Below, piece by piece: positions 41,872 through 52,695 of a stretch of DNA of 64,000 bases. Position 1 is the first letter of the stretch, and each line of letters begins with the position of its first letter. Source of the DNA: Heloderma charlesbogerti (lineage: Eukaryota; Chordata; Lepidosauria; Squamata; Helodermatidae); the NCBI GenBank assembly GCA_026122225.1, contig JANEZZ010001676.1, positions 186,001 through 250,000 of the forward strand, in the 5' to 3' direction. The notes under the pieces were generated by a model. It saw only the letters and a program-made list of their open reading frames with translations. It made no database searches and was not told the origin of the DNA. Both the position numbers and the translations under genes were made by a program.

Positions 41872-41897
41872 ACAACAACAACAACAAAGCCAACCTT

Positions 41898-42299
41898 GGA
41901 AGATGCTCCTCCAACCCAGCCTGGCTGAGAGCCACAGCTGGCTGGCCAGCTGAAAGACAAGTGTGGGGGAAGCAGTGACTGTTGGTCCCTGGGCACATAC
42001 AGTCTGCTGACAGGTTGTGTTTCATCAGGAGCAAAGCAACTGCCTACCAAGTCCTGGGGCATAAAGAGGGCCTGCAACAGCCATGGGGAGATGACGCTGA
42101 CCTTGTACAGGAACTGCTTTTGAGGCCCCATGGTTCAGACAGTTGCCAATTGCAATGTGTCTCTTTGCAAAGGCTGGAGGAAGCTTCCAATGTGTCAGGA
42201 GCTGCCAGGAGTCCAACTGATAGTCATTGGATCTCTCTGCAGCTTCCCCACATGTGTGTGGCAAGTCACTGAATGGCAGGTTGCAGCATCTCTCTAGAC
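41898..42299. other. Intergenic sequence, nothing recognised
   Basis: No exon or repeat family could be supported. Confidence 0.35.
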
Positions 42300-42595
42300 C
42301 AGGGGTGTTGAACCTCAGGCCTGCTGGCCAAATCAGGCCCACCTGGGGGCCCCACAGGGCCACTCCCCCTTTTCCCCAACCACCAATAATTTGGTGGTTT
42401 TTGTGTGGCTTTCCCTTCATCCTAAAAGGTTGAAATCCCTCTCCCAAGGCTTCATTCCTGGAAGTAAGAGCTTGAAGCTACAAAATGTTGATTTTCTTGG
42501 TATTTTAGCCCTGCCCCTCTTTGCCTTTGGCCCCACCCACCCCGGCAATGTGGCTCCCGAGAGCTTCTCTGAAATGGAATCCAGCCCTTCCCTGA
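42300..42595 (+). mobile_element. hAT-type non-autonomous element
   Basis: It begins CAGGGGTGTTGAACCTCAGG and ends CCCTTCCCTG. The left flank CTCTAGAC fits the hAT target preference, but the right flank ACCTAGGC matches at only five of eight positions. The interior (CATCCTAAAAGGTTGAAATC, then GGAAGTAAGAGCTTGAAGC) is shared with 45424, 52696 and 53815. Confidence 0.8.
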
Positions 42596-42943
42596 CCTAG
42601 GCAGGGAAGTACCCTCGAGCCTTGGGCTGACTCCTTCTGTGCTGGCTGGACCTTGGACCCTCCTGGACAGGAAGGACTACAGGAGGGGTTCCCTGTTCCA
42701 GTTCAGTCTTGCTCAAGCAACAAGTTCTACCTGAGCATTGGTGTGTTTCTGTGTCCTTTGGCTGCCTTTCAGTCCTGATGTCCAACTTGCTCCTCGACCC
42801 TGCCTCCTGCTGTGTCCTTCAGTTACAACTTGCCCTCCGGTCCTGACTTCCAAGCTTCCTTCTTCAAAATAGGGGAGGAAGGGTGTGTGTGTAGATTCCA
42901 TGGTCCTCTAAAGTCCATTGTATCTTGAACATGTCTGCATAAC

Positions 42944-43162
42944 CAGTGGAGGCTGGTGGCTCCCATGTCAGTGGGGGGTTGAATCTGCTCGGGGTTTCAG
43001 TCACAACACTCTGACCTCTAAAGGAGCTCTCCAAGGTGCTGAACACTAGCCCCAAACTAGGCCCAGCACCTTGGAGAGCTCCTTTAGACTTCTGGCTGGT
43101 TCTGACTGAAACCTGGAGCGGATTCACCGCCCCACTGGCATCGCAGCCACCAGCCTCCACTA
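42944..43162. mobile_element. Palindromic hAT-like MITE with 8-bp TSD
   Basis: The ends CAGTGGAGGCTGGTGGCTCC and GCCACCAGCCTCCACTA pair, as do inner arms such as GAGCTCTCCAAGGTGCTGA and AGCACCTTGGAGAGCTC. The flanks TGCATAAC (42936-42943) and TGCAAAAC (43163-43170) match at seven of eight positions. Confidence 0.85.
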
Positions 43163-43446
43163 TGCAAAACGTCCTGTTGTGTGGGTTCCATGTCAAGCCT
43201 CTAAAGGGCTTCTGTGCTGTCTCTGTGCATAGCAGTGCAGAACAAAGCAAGCAGGTAACACGTCTGCCTAATAAAAAGTGACTACAGCGCTGTGTGCAGG
43301 AGTTAGCGGTGGGGCACACAGACATAACACCTCCCCGTTAGCAAATGTCATTTTCTGCTCATCATTTGAGATGCTACATTAGTGCCAAAGTACTAAGTTT
43401 TTGATGGATGGATACTGGGGTGATCAGTGCAAACACCCTACACATA

Positions 43447-43560
43447 TCTGATTTATTTAAGACTATGATACTCTTCTTTTCCAGCTCACACAAGGATGCC
43501 CAAAGCAGCTCACAACTAAAATAAGCTCAAACAGTAAAAACACACAGGACACAATGGAGC
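43447..43560 (-). mobile_element. L2-like LINE 3'-end fragment
   Basis: GATTTATTTAAGACTATGAT is followed by CTTTTCCAGCTCACACAAGG and AAGCAGCTCACAAC, a diverged version of the L2 terminus. Confidence 0.5.
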
Positions 43561-43599
43561 AAATGAAGCATTCCAAGACAAGAGAGGAGAAAATAAAGG

Positions 43600-45286
43600 G
43601 GCAAAAGGCAAGTGTCTACATCTGGTCATACATTCATATGGAAGTACAGACATCAGGTGCCCCCTAACATTTCAGGAAATGAAAGCATTGGCTAAGGGAA
43701 GATCACAGGGAGTTTCTGCCGCATACTGCTTCAAAGGGCAGCTTTGTGGGTTACTATCCATGGCACTGAACCACAAAGGATGGGAAAACAGGATTAGGGT
43801 CTTTCCAGACCACAGTTCCATTGCATCATCAATCTTCATCATCACCATCATTTGTTATTTATAAAATATGTGTTAGGTGCTGCACAGAAATACCCCCTGC
43901 CTGCAGGCTTACAACCTTAAAAAAGACGAGACAAAAAGAGATGGGAGTTAGAGAGAAAGGGGGAACTTTTGCACCAGCTGGGAGGGAGCGACTAAAAGAC
44001 ATTAAATGCCCAATTTTTAAAAGTAGGGGTATAAATATCTTCTCCCCTTCTTTCAGCTGGCAAATCTATTGCAAGAAAAAGCATTTTTCCCTTGCACCCT
44101 CAATAAATGAACGTTTCCTGCCACTTGAATTTCATCTCTGCTTCTGATACTGTTGAAGAGCAGCAATGCAAAAGAGCACTGTTTAGCATTGGTATTTGGC
44201 TATGCCTACATCTGGACACTGAATTTTGTCTTTGTCCTGAGCCTTGAGTTCAAGGCAGGCTTTCCCCTTAACATCTGTAGCTTGGGCCCTTCAAAGATCC
44301 AGCAGGGTTGTGGCAGAGAACCCAGGGAAGCACTTACCTGCTTAGAGGACTGGACTACATTCTATCTTCCTGAAAGAATACCTTTCCTTGTCCTAGTTCT
44401 TTGGAGGTGGTGGTGGGTCATTGTCTTTTGGGCTGGGGTGAGTAAAAGATATTCCTGCAGAGTTTAACAGGGTTATTAGGAACTGGTGCGTCAAATGGAC
44501 ATTTGTTTACATGGTGTGTGTGCCTTACACATAGAAAGAGCTAATACCACCAACAAAGAGCTTTGCTTTGTATTAGACAGGCTCTAGCTTACATCAAAAA
44601 GGACAAAGACATTTAGATGCAATACGTTTTGTATATATTTCCTTCAGGATTACTTCATGATGTTTTGGCCTCTCTTTCCCCACGGTGTGAGATGGCCATC
44701 CCTTTCCTTAAGGCAACATTTGACACAATAAAGGAAAGCAGTAACAGACTATCTCACATTTGAGTGCATAAAAATAAATAAGGTAGAAGATTCAGTTCAG
44801 CTTATAAAAGGAAATAATGCATTCCATCTCATGGATTGAGAGGCTGCTGGGTTGGAATAGATGTTTGAATCAAATAAGCACTCAGTGCAGCTAGCTGACT
44901 ATATTTCTTCTCCTCTACCTTTTGTCTCCTGCCCCCAGAATCTTGGACACCCTACAGCGTTTTGCATGGAAATGGAGTTATAGCACGAAAAATGGACATC
45001 AGAGTCTAAAACAGCTCTTGCCCTTTCGAGCAACAAGAATAAATTTCATCACCCTGTCTCATCTTTGTCAATAGAGTTGATGTTCTGGAGAGACACCTAT
45101 TTAGAATGTGCAGTGAAATGTGCTGAATGGTCTCATGTTTTTCAGCTATGGAATTGTGTACCAATGCAGTGGCAGGGAGGCGTGCTTCAGTCTTTGAACA
45201 AGATTGCCCCTGAAGGCTGAACCAGTGAGACTGTTTTCCTTTTGCTTAGCTGCTCTGGTAAGGTACACAACTCCTGTCTTGACTGC
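43600..45286. other. Intergenic sequence, no gene recognised
   Basis: No exon could be supported. A weak MIR/L2-like segment may lie near 43850-43930 (TTGTTATTTATAAAATATG and a following GCAGGCTTACAACC). Confidence 0.35.
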
Positions 45287-45385
45287 AGTCTCCCACAGCC
45301 TGGTGCCCTCCAGATGGGTTGGACTGCAACTAGCATCATGCCGGGAGCTGCTGTCCAACACATCTGGAGGGCACAGGGGAAGGAT
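45287..45385. mobile_element. Palindromic hAT-like MITE
   Basis: AGCCTGGTGCCCTCCAGATG on the left and CATCTGGAGGGCACAGGGG on the right are inverted copies. Confidence 0.75.
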
Positions 45386-45423
45386 GGTCTACGCCATTAA
45401 TGAATATGAACCACAGATTAAAC

Positions 45424-45758
45424 CAGGTGTATTGAAACCCTTTCAGCCTGGAATCCAACTTTGGAGGAGCACCTGGGAGCCACATTCCAGTGGTGAGCAG
45501 AGCTGAAGGCAAAGGGGGCAGGGCCAAAATAGCAAACAATCCAGTATATTTTTGCTTGAAGCCCTTGCTATCCATAACCAAGCCATAGGAGAGGTATTTC
45601 AAAAATTTTGAATGGGAAAAAACTGCACAAAAATTGGGAAAACACCAAATGATAGGTGGTCAGGAGAAAGGGAGTAGGGCCAGGAGAAGAGGGTGTGGCC
45701 TTCTGGGGAACTCCAGAGGGCCAGATTTGGCCCCCAGGCCTGAGGTTCGGCACTCCTG
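45424..45758 (-). mobile_element. hAT-type non-autonomous element
   Basis: The ends CAGGTGTATTGAAACCC and AGGTTCGGCACTCCTG fit hAT termini. The flanks GATTAAAC (45416-45423) and GATTAGAA (45759-45766) match at six of eight positions. The interior is the reverse of the family at 42300-42595. Confidence 0.75.
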
Positions 45759-45894
45759 GATTAGAACCAGTTTGCAAGAAGTGTGTGTGTGAAAATCAGA
45801 ATGAAGAAGCCAGGAATACACAAGAAAGGGGAGTTGGGGAAAGAGTGAGAGAACAAAGAGGGAGAAAAAGAAACCTGCCATTTTTAGTTCTTGT

Positions 45895-46058
45895 GCCTAT
45901 GTACACCAGTTGCTGGGGAACATGGGCGGGAGGGTACTGTTGCACTTGTGTCCTGCCTGTGGGTTCCTAGTCAACAGCTGGTTGGCCACTGTGGGAACAG
46001 AATGCTGGACTAGACGGACACTTGGTCTGATCCAGCAGGGCTCCTCTTATGTTCTTAA
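45895..46058 (+). mobile_element. CR1-type LINE 3'-UTR fragment
   Basis: It contains CACCAGTTGCTGGGGAACAT and ends near TCCAGCAGGGCTCCTCTTAT, as at 3540-3780. Confidence 0.7.
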
Positions 46059-46321
46059 ATACCAACCATGGAGCAGGAAGAATTAATTCCTTTAGATAAG
46101 GCTATGCACTTCAAAGCACAGAGCCAGACGGGAGCAGTGGATATTTGGTCAAGCCACCCCAAAGGCAGGACTATGGATTGATCAACTGGAGCAGCTGAAG
46201 CAATCAAAACCTCATTGTGGCACAAGCGGAGAGTAGAAAAGCTGTGGAAAGCGGTTTACAGAGCAAACAGCTCCAGGCAACTCAGAGGAAGTTAACTGAC
46301 TTAGGAAGCTGCTATCTAGCA

Positions 46322-47020
46322 CAAGGGTTCCCAATGTGGCACCTAAGAAGTCAATTTGTAAGCACCTTGAAAACAATGCAGTGATTACTCGAAGCCAACA
46401 TGGATTGGTCAGGAACAAATCCTGCCAGATGAATCTGATCTCATGTTTTGATCAGGTCACCTCCCTTGTGGACTGTGAGAATGCTATGGACATAATATAC
46501 CTCAATTTCAACAAAGCTTTCAACAAAGTGCCCCATGATAACTTGCTGCTGATCAGATGTTAAGTGGGCAGGATGAGAAAGCATGGCAAAGGTGCAGAGG
46601 GGAGAGAAAGAGTGAGGCTAGAGGCTAGGGGGAAGGAGACACAGCAAGGTAAAGAGGTGGAGAGGGAAAATACCTAGGCTAGAGGCTGGGAGTGGAGAGA
46701 AACAGCAAGATAAACGGGGTCAGTGGGAGAGAGAGAGAAAGGCTAGGGGCGAGGAAGGGAGAGAAATAGTGAGACTAGGAGCTGGAAGTGGAGGGAGACA
46801 GAGAGAGTGCAGGGGAAAGCAACTCTTTCCATTTCCCCCTTGCTTCCAGCCTCTAGACTTGGTATTTCTTTCCCCATCACACACACACATCTCTTGACTA
46901 GCCAGGCTCCCACAGCAGCCATTATGTGACTATCCACATCCACCATTTTGTGGTGGTGCCCACAGAAGTTTCTCAAATTCCCAAATGGGCCCAAGGGTCC
47001 TAAAAGGTTGGGGACCTCTG
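46322..47020 (+). mobile_element. hAT-type element with 8-bp TSD, carrying a CR1 fragment
   Basis: The ends CAAGGGTTCCCAATGTGG and AAAAGGTTGGGGACCTCTG are inverted repeats. The flanks ATCTAGCA (46314-46321) and GTCTAGCA (47021-47028) match at seven of eight and fit the TCTAG-centred target preference of hAT elements. The interior is purine-rich with loosely repeated AGGCTAGGGGCGAGG-like units. Confidence 0.85.
46346..46562 (+). pseudogene. CR1 ORF2 reverse transcriptase fragment inside a hAT element
   Basis: The plus strand encodes KSICKHLENNAVITRSQHG, then a segment through SCFDQVTSLVDCENAMDIIY and FNKAFNKVPHD, equivalent to the RT piece at 11335-11946. No CR1 3' end is present, so it looks like a captured or otherwise rearranged fragment, not a normal insertion. 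Confidence 0.85.
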
Positions 47021-47029
47021 GTCTAGCAG

Positions 47030-48182
47030 CTCTTGCTCATCTCATCCAGTATTGTCTGTACTGGCTGGAAGCTCCTCTCTGCAGTCTTAGGCAGTGTTGG
47101 TGGGGTGGCGGGGTGTGTGTGTCTTTCACATCACTTGCTACCAAGCAGTACCCTCCTTGGGACGGTGGGCAAGAAGGGCGGGTCAACTAGACCAGGCTCT
47201 CCTCCTTTTTTGCTGTCCCAGGAATTTTGGGTTAAGCTTTTAGAACATGATATTCCCAGCAATGGCAAACATGACACATCAAACTATAGACGTCACATCA
47301 GCATTCACACAATTAACAATATGGGGAGAAGAAAGTGCAAAAGTGACATCGAAGGAGCTAATCGTGCTCATGCTGATAGCAGCCCACAGGGTGACAGCCA
47401 GAAGTTGAAAAACTGCAGAACTCTGACACTGAAGTCTTGGTGCACAGAGCTGTGGCAAATAGCCACGGCGGAAAAATTGATGTACCAAGTGAAATTAGCT
47501 AAAGGCAAAGTTAAAACATCTGATTTTTAAAAATAGAATATGGCGTGATTTTATTTCATATACAAATTGGAGACGCATGTAGCAATACTTGTCAAAGCCT
47601 TTCCGCACATTATGGAAAGGAGCCTAAATATAATTTGTTATCATGAAGCACCATAAAGTGAACCTCCAAGCAGCCAATGGCGTCCATCTACATTTTTGTC
47701 TGTAAAGGAAAGGGGGAAAGTTAAATGTATTGCCCTCTGTCAATAGCCAGAATTAGGGTGCAGTCCTATGGAGATGCCCATAAACCTCCGAACCTGCACG
47801 CTTATGGGCACCCTAGGCAGAGTGGGAGGAGCAGCAGAGGCGCTCTTCGCTTCCGCTGCTCCTCCCGCTCTGCATTTTGACTAGACGGGCTTTTCCCATG
47901 CATCTAGCTGGGGTGCATTGGAGAGGGAAGGAAGAAGGCTGGGGAGGCCTCTGGATACATTGTATCCCGGCTTTCCTAGTCCCCCCCCTCCCTGCCCACT
48001 GGCCCACCCCCTTTACCCCCTCTTCGAGGTTGCCTTTGTGACATCAGCGAGGAAGCCAGCATGGTTCTCTCTGTGCCAGCTGCAGGGGCGGCAGCAGGGA
48101 AGGGGCAGGGAGCATGAATTCCTGGATCCAAGGTCGGAGTGCTGTCTCCATCCTCAGATCCAGGAATCAGAAATATGCTATG
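47030..48182. other. Intergenic sequence, no gene recognised
   Basis: No exon could be supported. Near 47785-47815 a short inverted repeat (TGCCCATAA and TTATGGGCA) is visible. Confidence 0.35.
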
Positions 48183-48712
48183 TGTCAGGGTGGACACTGA
48201 GCCCATAGAATCCCAGAGTAGTTCTGATTCTGAGGAAGAGGAGTCGCTCCTGGGAGAGGAGCGCGCTCCTCTTTCCCAGGGCCAACAGCTGACGGAGATT
48301 CCTCCCACCAGCATTCCTAGCTTAGATAGCAGTCCTGGGAGTGACAGAGTGCAGATAGCAGACTTGGTGGACGCGTGACGCTGACGCAGAGAGCGGCGCC
48401 AAATGGAGGGCGCAGAAAGGAGGCGTAGTGCCCAGTTGGCGTGCAAACAAAGGCTGCGCCCAGAGGATCCAAGGGAAAAGGGGAGGGACTCTCCCTAGTC
48501 CTTAAGTTCAGGGGTCTGCCAGTAATTCCCTTTCAAACGGGGACCAACTGTTCCAACTTCGGGCATAGGAACTGTGCTGCTCAGATCTAGTTGCAAATGG
48601 TATAGTTGTTAAGTTGTAAAAGAAGAATAAAGCTTTGAAAGGAATCCCTTTGTCTGTGTCTGGACTTGGCTACTGGAGTAGACTGAGAGAGGCCTCCAAG
48701 GAGCCCTTGACA
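48183..48712 (+). mobile_element. Solo LTR with perfect 5-bp TSD
   Basis: The 530-bp segment begins TGTCAGGG, ends CCCTTGACA, and is flanked by CTATG at 48178-48182 and 48713-48717. A polyadenylation signal AATAAA lies at 48626-48631, the normal place before U5. The first bases read in one frame as VRVDTEPIESQSSSDSEEEE, an acidic serine-rich stretch comparable to that in the LTRs at 26630 and 35222. No internal retroelement coding sequence is adjacent. Confidence 0.88.
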
Positions 48713-48825
48713 CTATGGCCCACCAGATACTGTCTAGGGGCTACAGGATTGCTCCCTCCAATTCGATGTCTTTTTCCCCATTTATTTGTTTGTCTGTATT
48801 TGGAAAAAACTTTAAAAAGTGAGGC

Positions 48826-48903
48826 CAGTCTTCCCCAACCTGGCACCCTCCGGATGCATTGGATGTCAACTCCCAATGGTCAGAGATGATGGGAGTTGTA
48901 GTT
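48826..48903. mobile_element. Palindromic hAT-like MITE, partial
   Basis: CAGTCTTCCCCAACCTGGC, CCTCCGGATGCATTGG and the core ATGATGGGAGTTGTAG are visible; the right arm is mostly missing. Confidence 0.65.
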
Positions 48904-48909
48904 AGGGAT

Positions 48910-50214
48910 GTACAGACTGCGTAAAATCTGCTCTGTGTTTCGTGGATTGTCAGGTGCCTTTTGTTCCATCGTCCTCTCACAAACAGATGCGATTGTCATG
49001 CGAAAAAATATGTAAATAATTACGTAAGAGGTTTCATAAGAATTTACATAATTTACCTCAGTACATAACATTTAGTGTATTGCCCCCCCCCATTCCATCC
49101 AACTTTTCCTCAGCAGAAACATGTGTATTTTCCTATGAAGAAATATGCATAAATTTCGGGAAAGTTTTTTTTAAAAAAAACACCCGGAAGTCCATGGGCT
49201 CTGTGTGGCCTGGGGGGGAGGGTGCTTCGCAGCAGATTCCGCAGGTTGGATTCTTAAAAATCTAAGCTCATTCTAGTCCGTCTCAAATTTCTCCAGCATT
49301 CCTGGTTGTCATCCACAGCATCCGGAGGGCACCAGTTTGGAAAAGGCTGAACTAGGCAAGATGGCCTAAAGGGAACAACTTGGTGAGCCCCAGATATGGA
49401 GATCCAGCCCAGGTGTGAATGAGCACCAACCACCAAGACCACCATCTAAGCTGGTTATGCAAAAGAAGAACATGTATGAAAGTTGCTTTTATAATGTATG
49501 TATTCAGCATGCAAAATTGAGGTGCAAAATTCATCTACTTTGGAAAAGAATGTGAAAATTCACTCTCCCAGCATGGTGCTGTATCTCTCAACCAGGAACA
49601 TTGGTGGTATCCCAGGAAAAGAAAAGTTAGAAACCATTTCCTGCTGGGCCAGCCTTTCAGTCACCATGGAAAGCTGGCCATATCAGTGCCCAAAGCTGCC
49701 TTTTACCAAGCGAGACCCTTGGTGAGTCTAGCTTCTCTCAGTCCTCTTTGACCGGTAGTGAGTCTGCAGTGTCTCTGGCCAAAGACTTTTCCAGATCTGC
49801 TTCCAGAGATGATTCATCTGGAGATGCCAAGGGTTCAAGTTGTTGGATAACAGGAACAACTCCGCAAGCTTCCAGACACTAGGGGGCGATAGAGAATGTC
49901 CCGTAGCTTGATCAACCTTTTCCCTGCTCCTTCCCCTTCCTTCTTCCTCTGCAACAAGCGCCATGTGGCCCTCTCCCTGAAGGAAGCAAATTACCGCATC
50001 TCATGCCTTCACTTACTTACACTCACACACCCAGCATTAGGGGGTGCTTGTAGTTAAACAGTGTTAGATCACCTTCTCTGATGATGTGTATACAAGCACT
50101 AATAAAGTAAGTTGATTTAAACTTCTTCTGAACTGGCTCTAGCCTGTTAATTTATTGCCTCCAATACTAAATGCTGTGTTGCCACGCTTTCTCTATATAA
50201 GGCAACTCTGCTGT
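48910..50214. other. Intergenic sequence, no gene recognised
   Basis: No exon could be supported. A half MITE (GCATCCGGAGGGCACCAG) lies near 49318-49335. Confidence 0.4.
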
Positions 50215-50290
50215 GAGTCACACCACACTTTCCAGCAGAACCTGGGACCTTCTAGATGCAAAGCAAGTGCTCTACTACTGAGCTAATGCC
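50215..50290 (-). mobile_element. tRNA-derived SINE head
   Basis: On the minus strand it has an A-box region (TTAGCTCAGTAGTAGAGC), GCTTTGCATCTAGAAGG and GGTCCCAGGTTC. Confidence 0.65.
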
Positions 50291-50344
50291 CCCACCTCTA
50301 AGAAGATTGCACCACTCAGGCTGATTCTACAAGTCTCTTTGCCT

Positions 50345-50535
50345 GCCACATGGAACAGCAGCCATAGCAGTAGCTCATGTAGCCCTGCTTTGCATGCAAG
50401 GGTCACTCCCCAGGATTTCCAGGTAGGGTGAGAAAAGATCTCCTGCCTGAAAACCTTTGCTACCAGCCAGTGTAGACAATACGGAGCTAGATGGACCAGT
50501 GATCTGACTTGGCATAAGGCAGCTTCCTCTGTTAC
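50345..50535 (+). mobile_element. tRNA-derived SINE
   Basis: It has CAGTAGCTCATGTAGC, CTGCTTTGCATGCAAGG, a body with TCCTGCCTGAAAACC and an end block GAGCTAGATGGACCAGTG, then AAGGCAGCTTCCTC. Confidence 0.75.
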
Positions 50536-50539
50536 ATTA

Positions 50540-51039
50540 CCAAGGTATGGACCGTGGTAAGCAACTGCATGCACATCTGATGCCCTTGGGTGAGCTGCAC
50601 AAGCAAGGGAGGTAGATCTGCTCACCCAGAAACCAAAGCAGGCTCCTGTGGGTCCTCACAGCAAAGGCGCAGAGCTTGAAATTCAGAGTCCCCAAATACC
50701 TGCAGGTGGGAAAATGCCTTGCTGCAGGGAGCATGATTCAGAAAAGCTCATTTGCTCCATATCCCACTTACACAGCAAGGCAAACAACTAACGCCAAGGC
50801 ACAGTGACCAGTGAGTTCCACTACCGCATGCCGTCGTGACTGCTGAAATCATGAGCCCAAATGCGGACTGTCTCATCGTTTGAAAGAAATCCCCATCCAA
50901 GCCTACCAGAGAAAGCTGTTGCACCACCAACAAAGCCTCCAGGCCAAAGAGCTTCACATGAGCAAGCAAACTAAACTGTGTGCTGCAGGACATGGAGACA
51001 ACACACTCCCTAGGTGCCCAGAGTGAAGGGCTGAGAGCA
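50540..51039. other. Intergenic sequence, nothing recognised
   Basis: No exon or repeat family could be supported. Confidence 0.35.
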
Positions 51040-51560
51040 CATTTAATCAATCAGTCAATCAGTCAATCATATTTCATTACCACCCAATAGCCACAAAAAT
51101 TAAAACCGTAAAGTACAACATGATAATATATAATAATACTTTTGAAAGTTTGAAACAGAATAAAAACAAACAAAACAACAGAGTAAATGCCAGCAGCAGT
51201 GTAAAGATCTAAAAATGCAATATCACCTTTTTAAAGGCAGCAACAATGGAGGGAGTCAAAGGGCCGGGAGAATAAAAACGTCTTCACCTGGTGCCCCAAA
51301 GACCATAGTGTGGTGCGTGGCGAGCCTCTCTAGGAGGGCATTCCACACACACAGTGCCACCGCTGGAAGGGCAAACACCTTGGTAGCCACCTGCCTCACC
51401 TCATGGGGGGGCACCCAAGGAGGAGGGTCTCTGGCAATGATCTTGGCATCCACACAGGTATATATGGGAGGAAATGAGGCAACCTGGCTGCAAGCCATTT
51501 AGGGCTTTGTAGGTCAATACCAGAAACAAACTGGAAGCTGGTGCAGATCACAAAGCGCTA
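51040..51560 (-). mobile_element. L2 LINE 3' fragment
   Basis: It aligns block by block with the 3' part of the L2 at 37102-37630: CATTACCACCCAATAGCC, GTCTTCACCTGGTGCC, GCATTCCACACACACAGTG, and the end of ORF2. It is 5'-truncated and clearly older. Confidence 0.8.
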
Positions 51561-51594
51561 GTGTAATAGGAACATACTGACCAGTTCTGCAGCT

Positions 51595-51690
51595 GATGCA
51601 GCTACTTTGCTGAGGCTAAGCAGGGCAGGCTGTGGATCAGTACATGGATGGGAGACCACCTGAGAACTCCCATCATGGAAGAAACGTGGC
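51595..51690 (+). mobile_element. 5S-rRNA-derived fragment (5S-type SINE head)
   Basis: GGCTAAGCAGGGCAGGC is followed at the expected distance by ATGGATGGGAGACCACCTG. These correspond to the internal promoter (A box and C box) of vertebrate 5S rRNA. The 5' third of a 5S gene is not recognisable and several bases differ, so this is a SINE head or pseudogene and not a functional gene. Confidence 0.7.
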
Positions 51691-51699
51691 ACCTAAATG

Positions 51700-52480
51700 C
51701 AAGCTATAAAAAGCTTCAAGTGCACAGGTGCAGCAGAGGCTTGGCACTGAAAATAGGTTCTGGGGCCCACCCTTGACACAAGCCTTGCTTCCAGGACAGA
51801 TTGGGGGAATTTCATTTCAGTTAAGTTTGGATGAGAATTTCTCAAAATTCAGAAAGTTCTTCATATTCAGGAGAGAAAAAAAGGCTGAGATTTTAAAAAA
51901 TTCAAGTGTGGGAGGAAGTGAAACAGACAGATCTCCCCATGCTCCCCACGGGAGCAGCCCTTTGGGCTTTTAAACAGACAACTGCCCGAGGCACTAGAAA
52001 ACAAAACGGCCCATTCTGAATGCACCCTGTTCTTCTCTTCCCAGGGTGGCTTTAACCTCCAGCTCAGCTGTCCTCCATCGCTGCTGACTGCTCAAGCACC
52101 TCTCTGGTGGATGATAAAAATAATATGCTCTTGCTCCCGGGTGTGCGCGGGCGGTGGGGGTAGGGAATACAACAGAAGAATGGGCACAGCAGGAAAAAAA
52201 CTTGTTTGCTCAGAGTTCAGGCTTCCACCATGTTTATTTTCTGAAAATGAGACATTCCCCCCTATTGGTTACCGCATCCAGTACAAAGCTTACTGACCAC
52301 AGGAATTTGTGAGCTCTGCTGGCACGTCCCCCACTGCAGTCCCAGCAGGAAAAAACAGCATTAAGGCATGTTAACCAAGGAGGCAGCGGCTGCTGTTTGG
52401 AAAGAGGAAGGCTGGGGACAGATGTTGGGTGCAAACAGCGAGGTGATTCCATGCCCTGTTTGCAAATTCCCCAGGGGGCT
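51700..52480. other. Intergenic sequence, nothing recognised
   Basis: No exon or repeat family could be supported. Confidence 0.35.
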
Positions 52481-52483
52481 GGG

Positions 52484-52625
52484 TTGGCCAATGGCAACCC
52501 AGTTGCAGTCCAACACATCGGGAGAGCACCGGGTTGGGGAAGGCTGCTGTAGGTGCATTGCACATCAAGCAGGGGGTTGAATTAGATGACCTCTAAGGTA
52601 CCCTCCAAGTCCATGATTCTACAAT
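52484..52625. mobile_element. Half hAT-like MITE followed by a CR1 3' tip
   Basis: GCACCGGGTTGGGGAAGGCTG is the MITE right end. From about 52560 the sequence AGGGGGTTGAATTAGATGAC to CCATGATTCTACAATCCTAC is a plus-strand CR1 3' terminus. Confidence 0.65.
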
Positions 52626-52695
52626 CCTACATTAAAACAAACCAGCATAGAAAACAAACATAAAAGACTGCCGTATGAAGTGGGACAGTCCATGG

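Larger units (their letters stand above)
35360..41885 (+). mobile_element. RTE-BovB LINE, full length, split by an L2 insertion
   Basis: Exact copies of AAAGCCAACCTT lie at 35348-35359 and 41886-41897, outside the whole composite. The element begins CCCCTTCATGGATCACTGCC, as does the copy at 20028-23251, and ends in the same AACAAC tail. A 3.3-kb L2 sits inside at 37102-40400. Without it and the small duplication, the BovB measures 3223 bp, one base different from the other copy. The order of events is therefore BovB first, L2 second. Confidence 0.96.

Noticed and set aside
51595..51690. Functional 5S rRNA gene
   Set aside because: The 5' third is absent and the conserved internal promoter has substitutions; there is no terminator T-run at the expected place.
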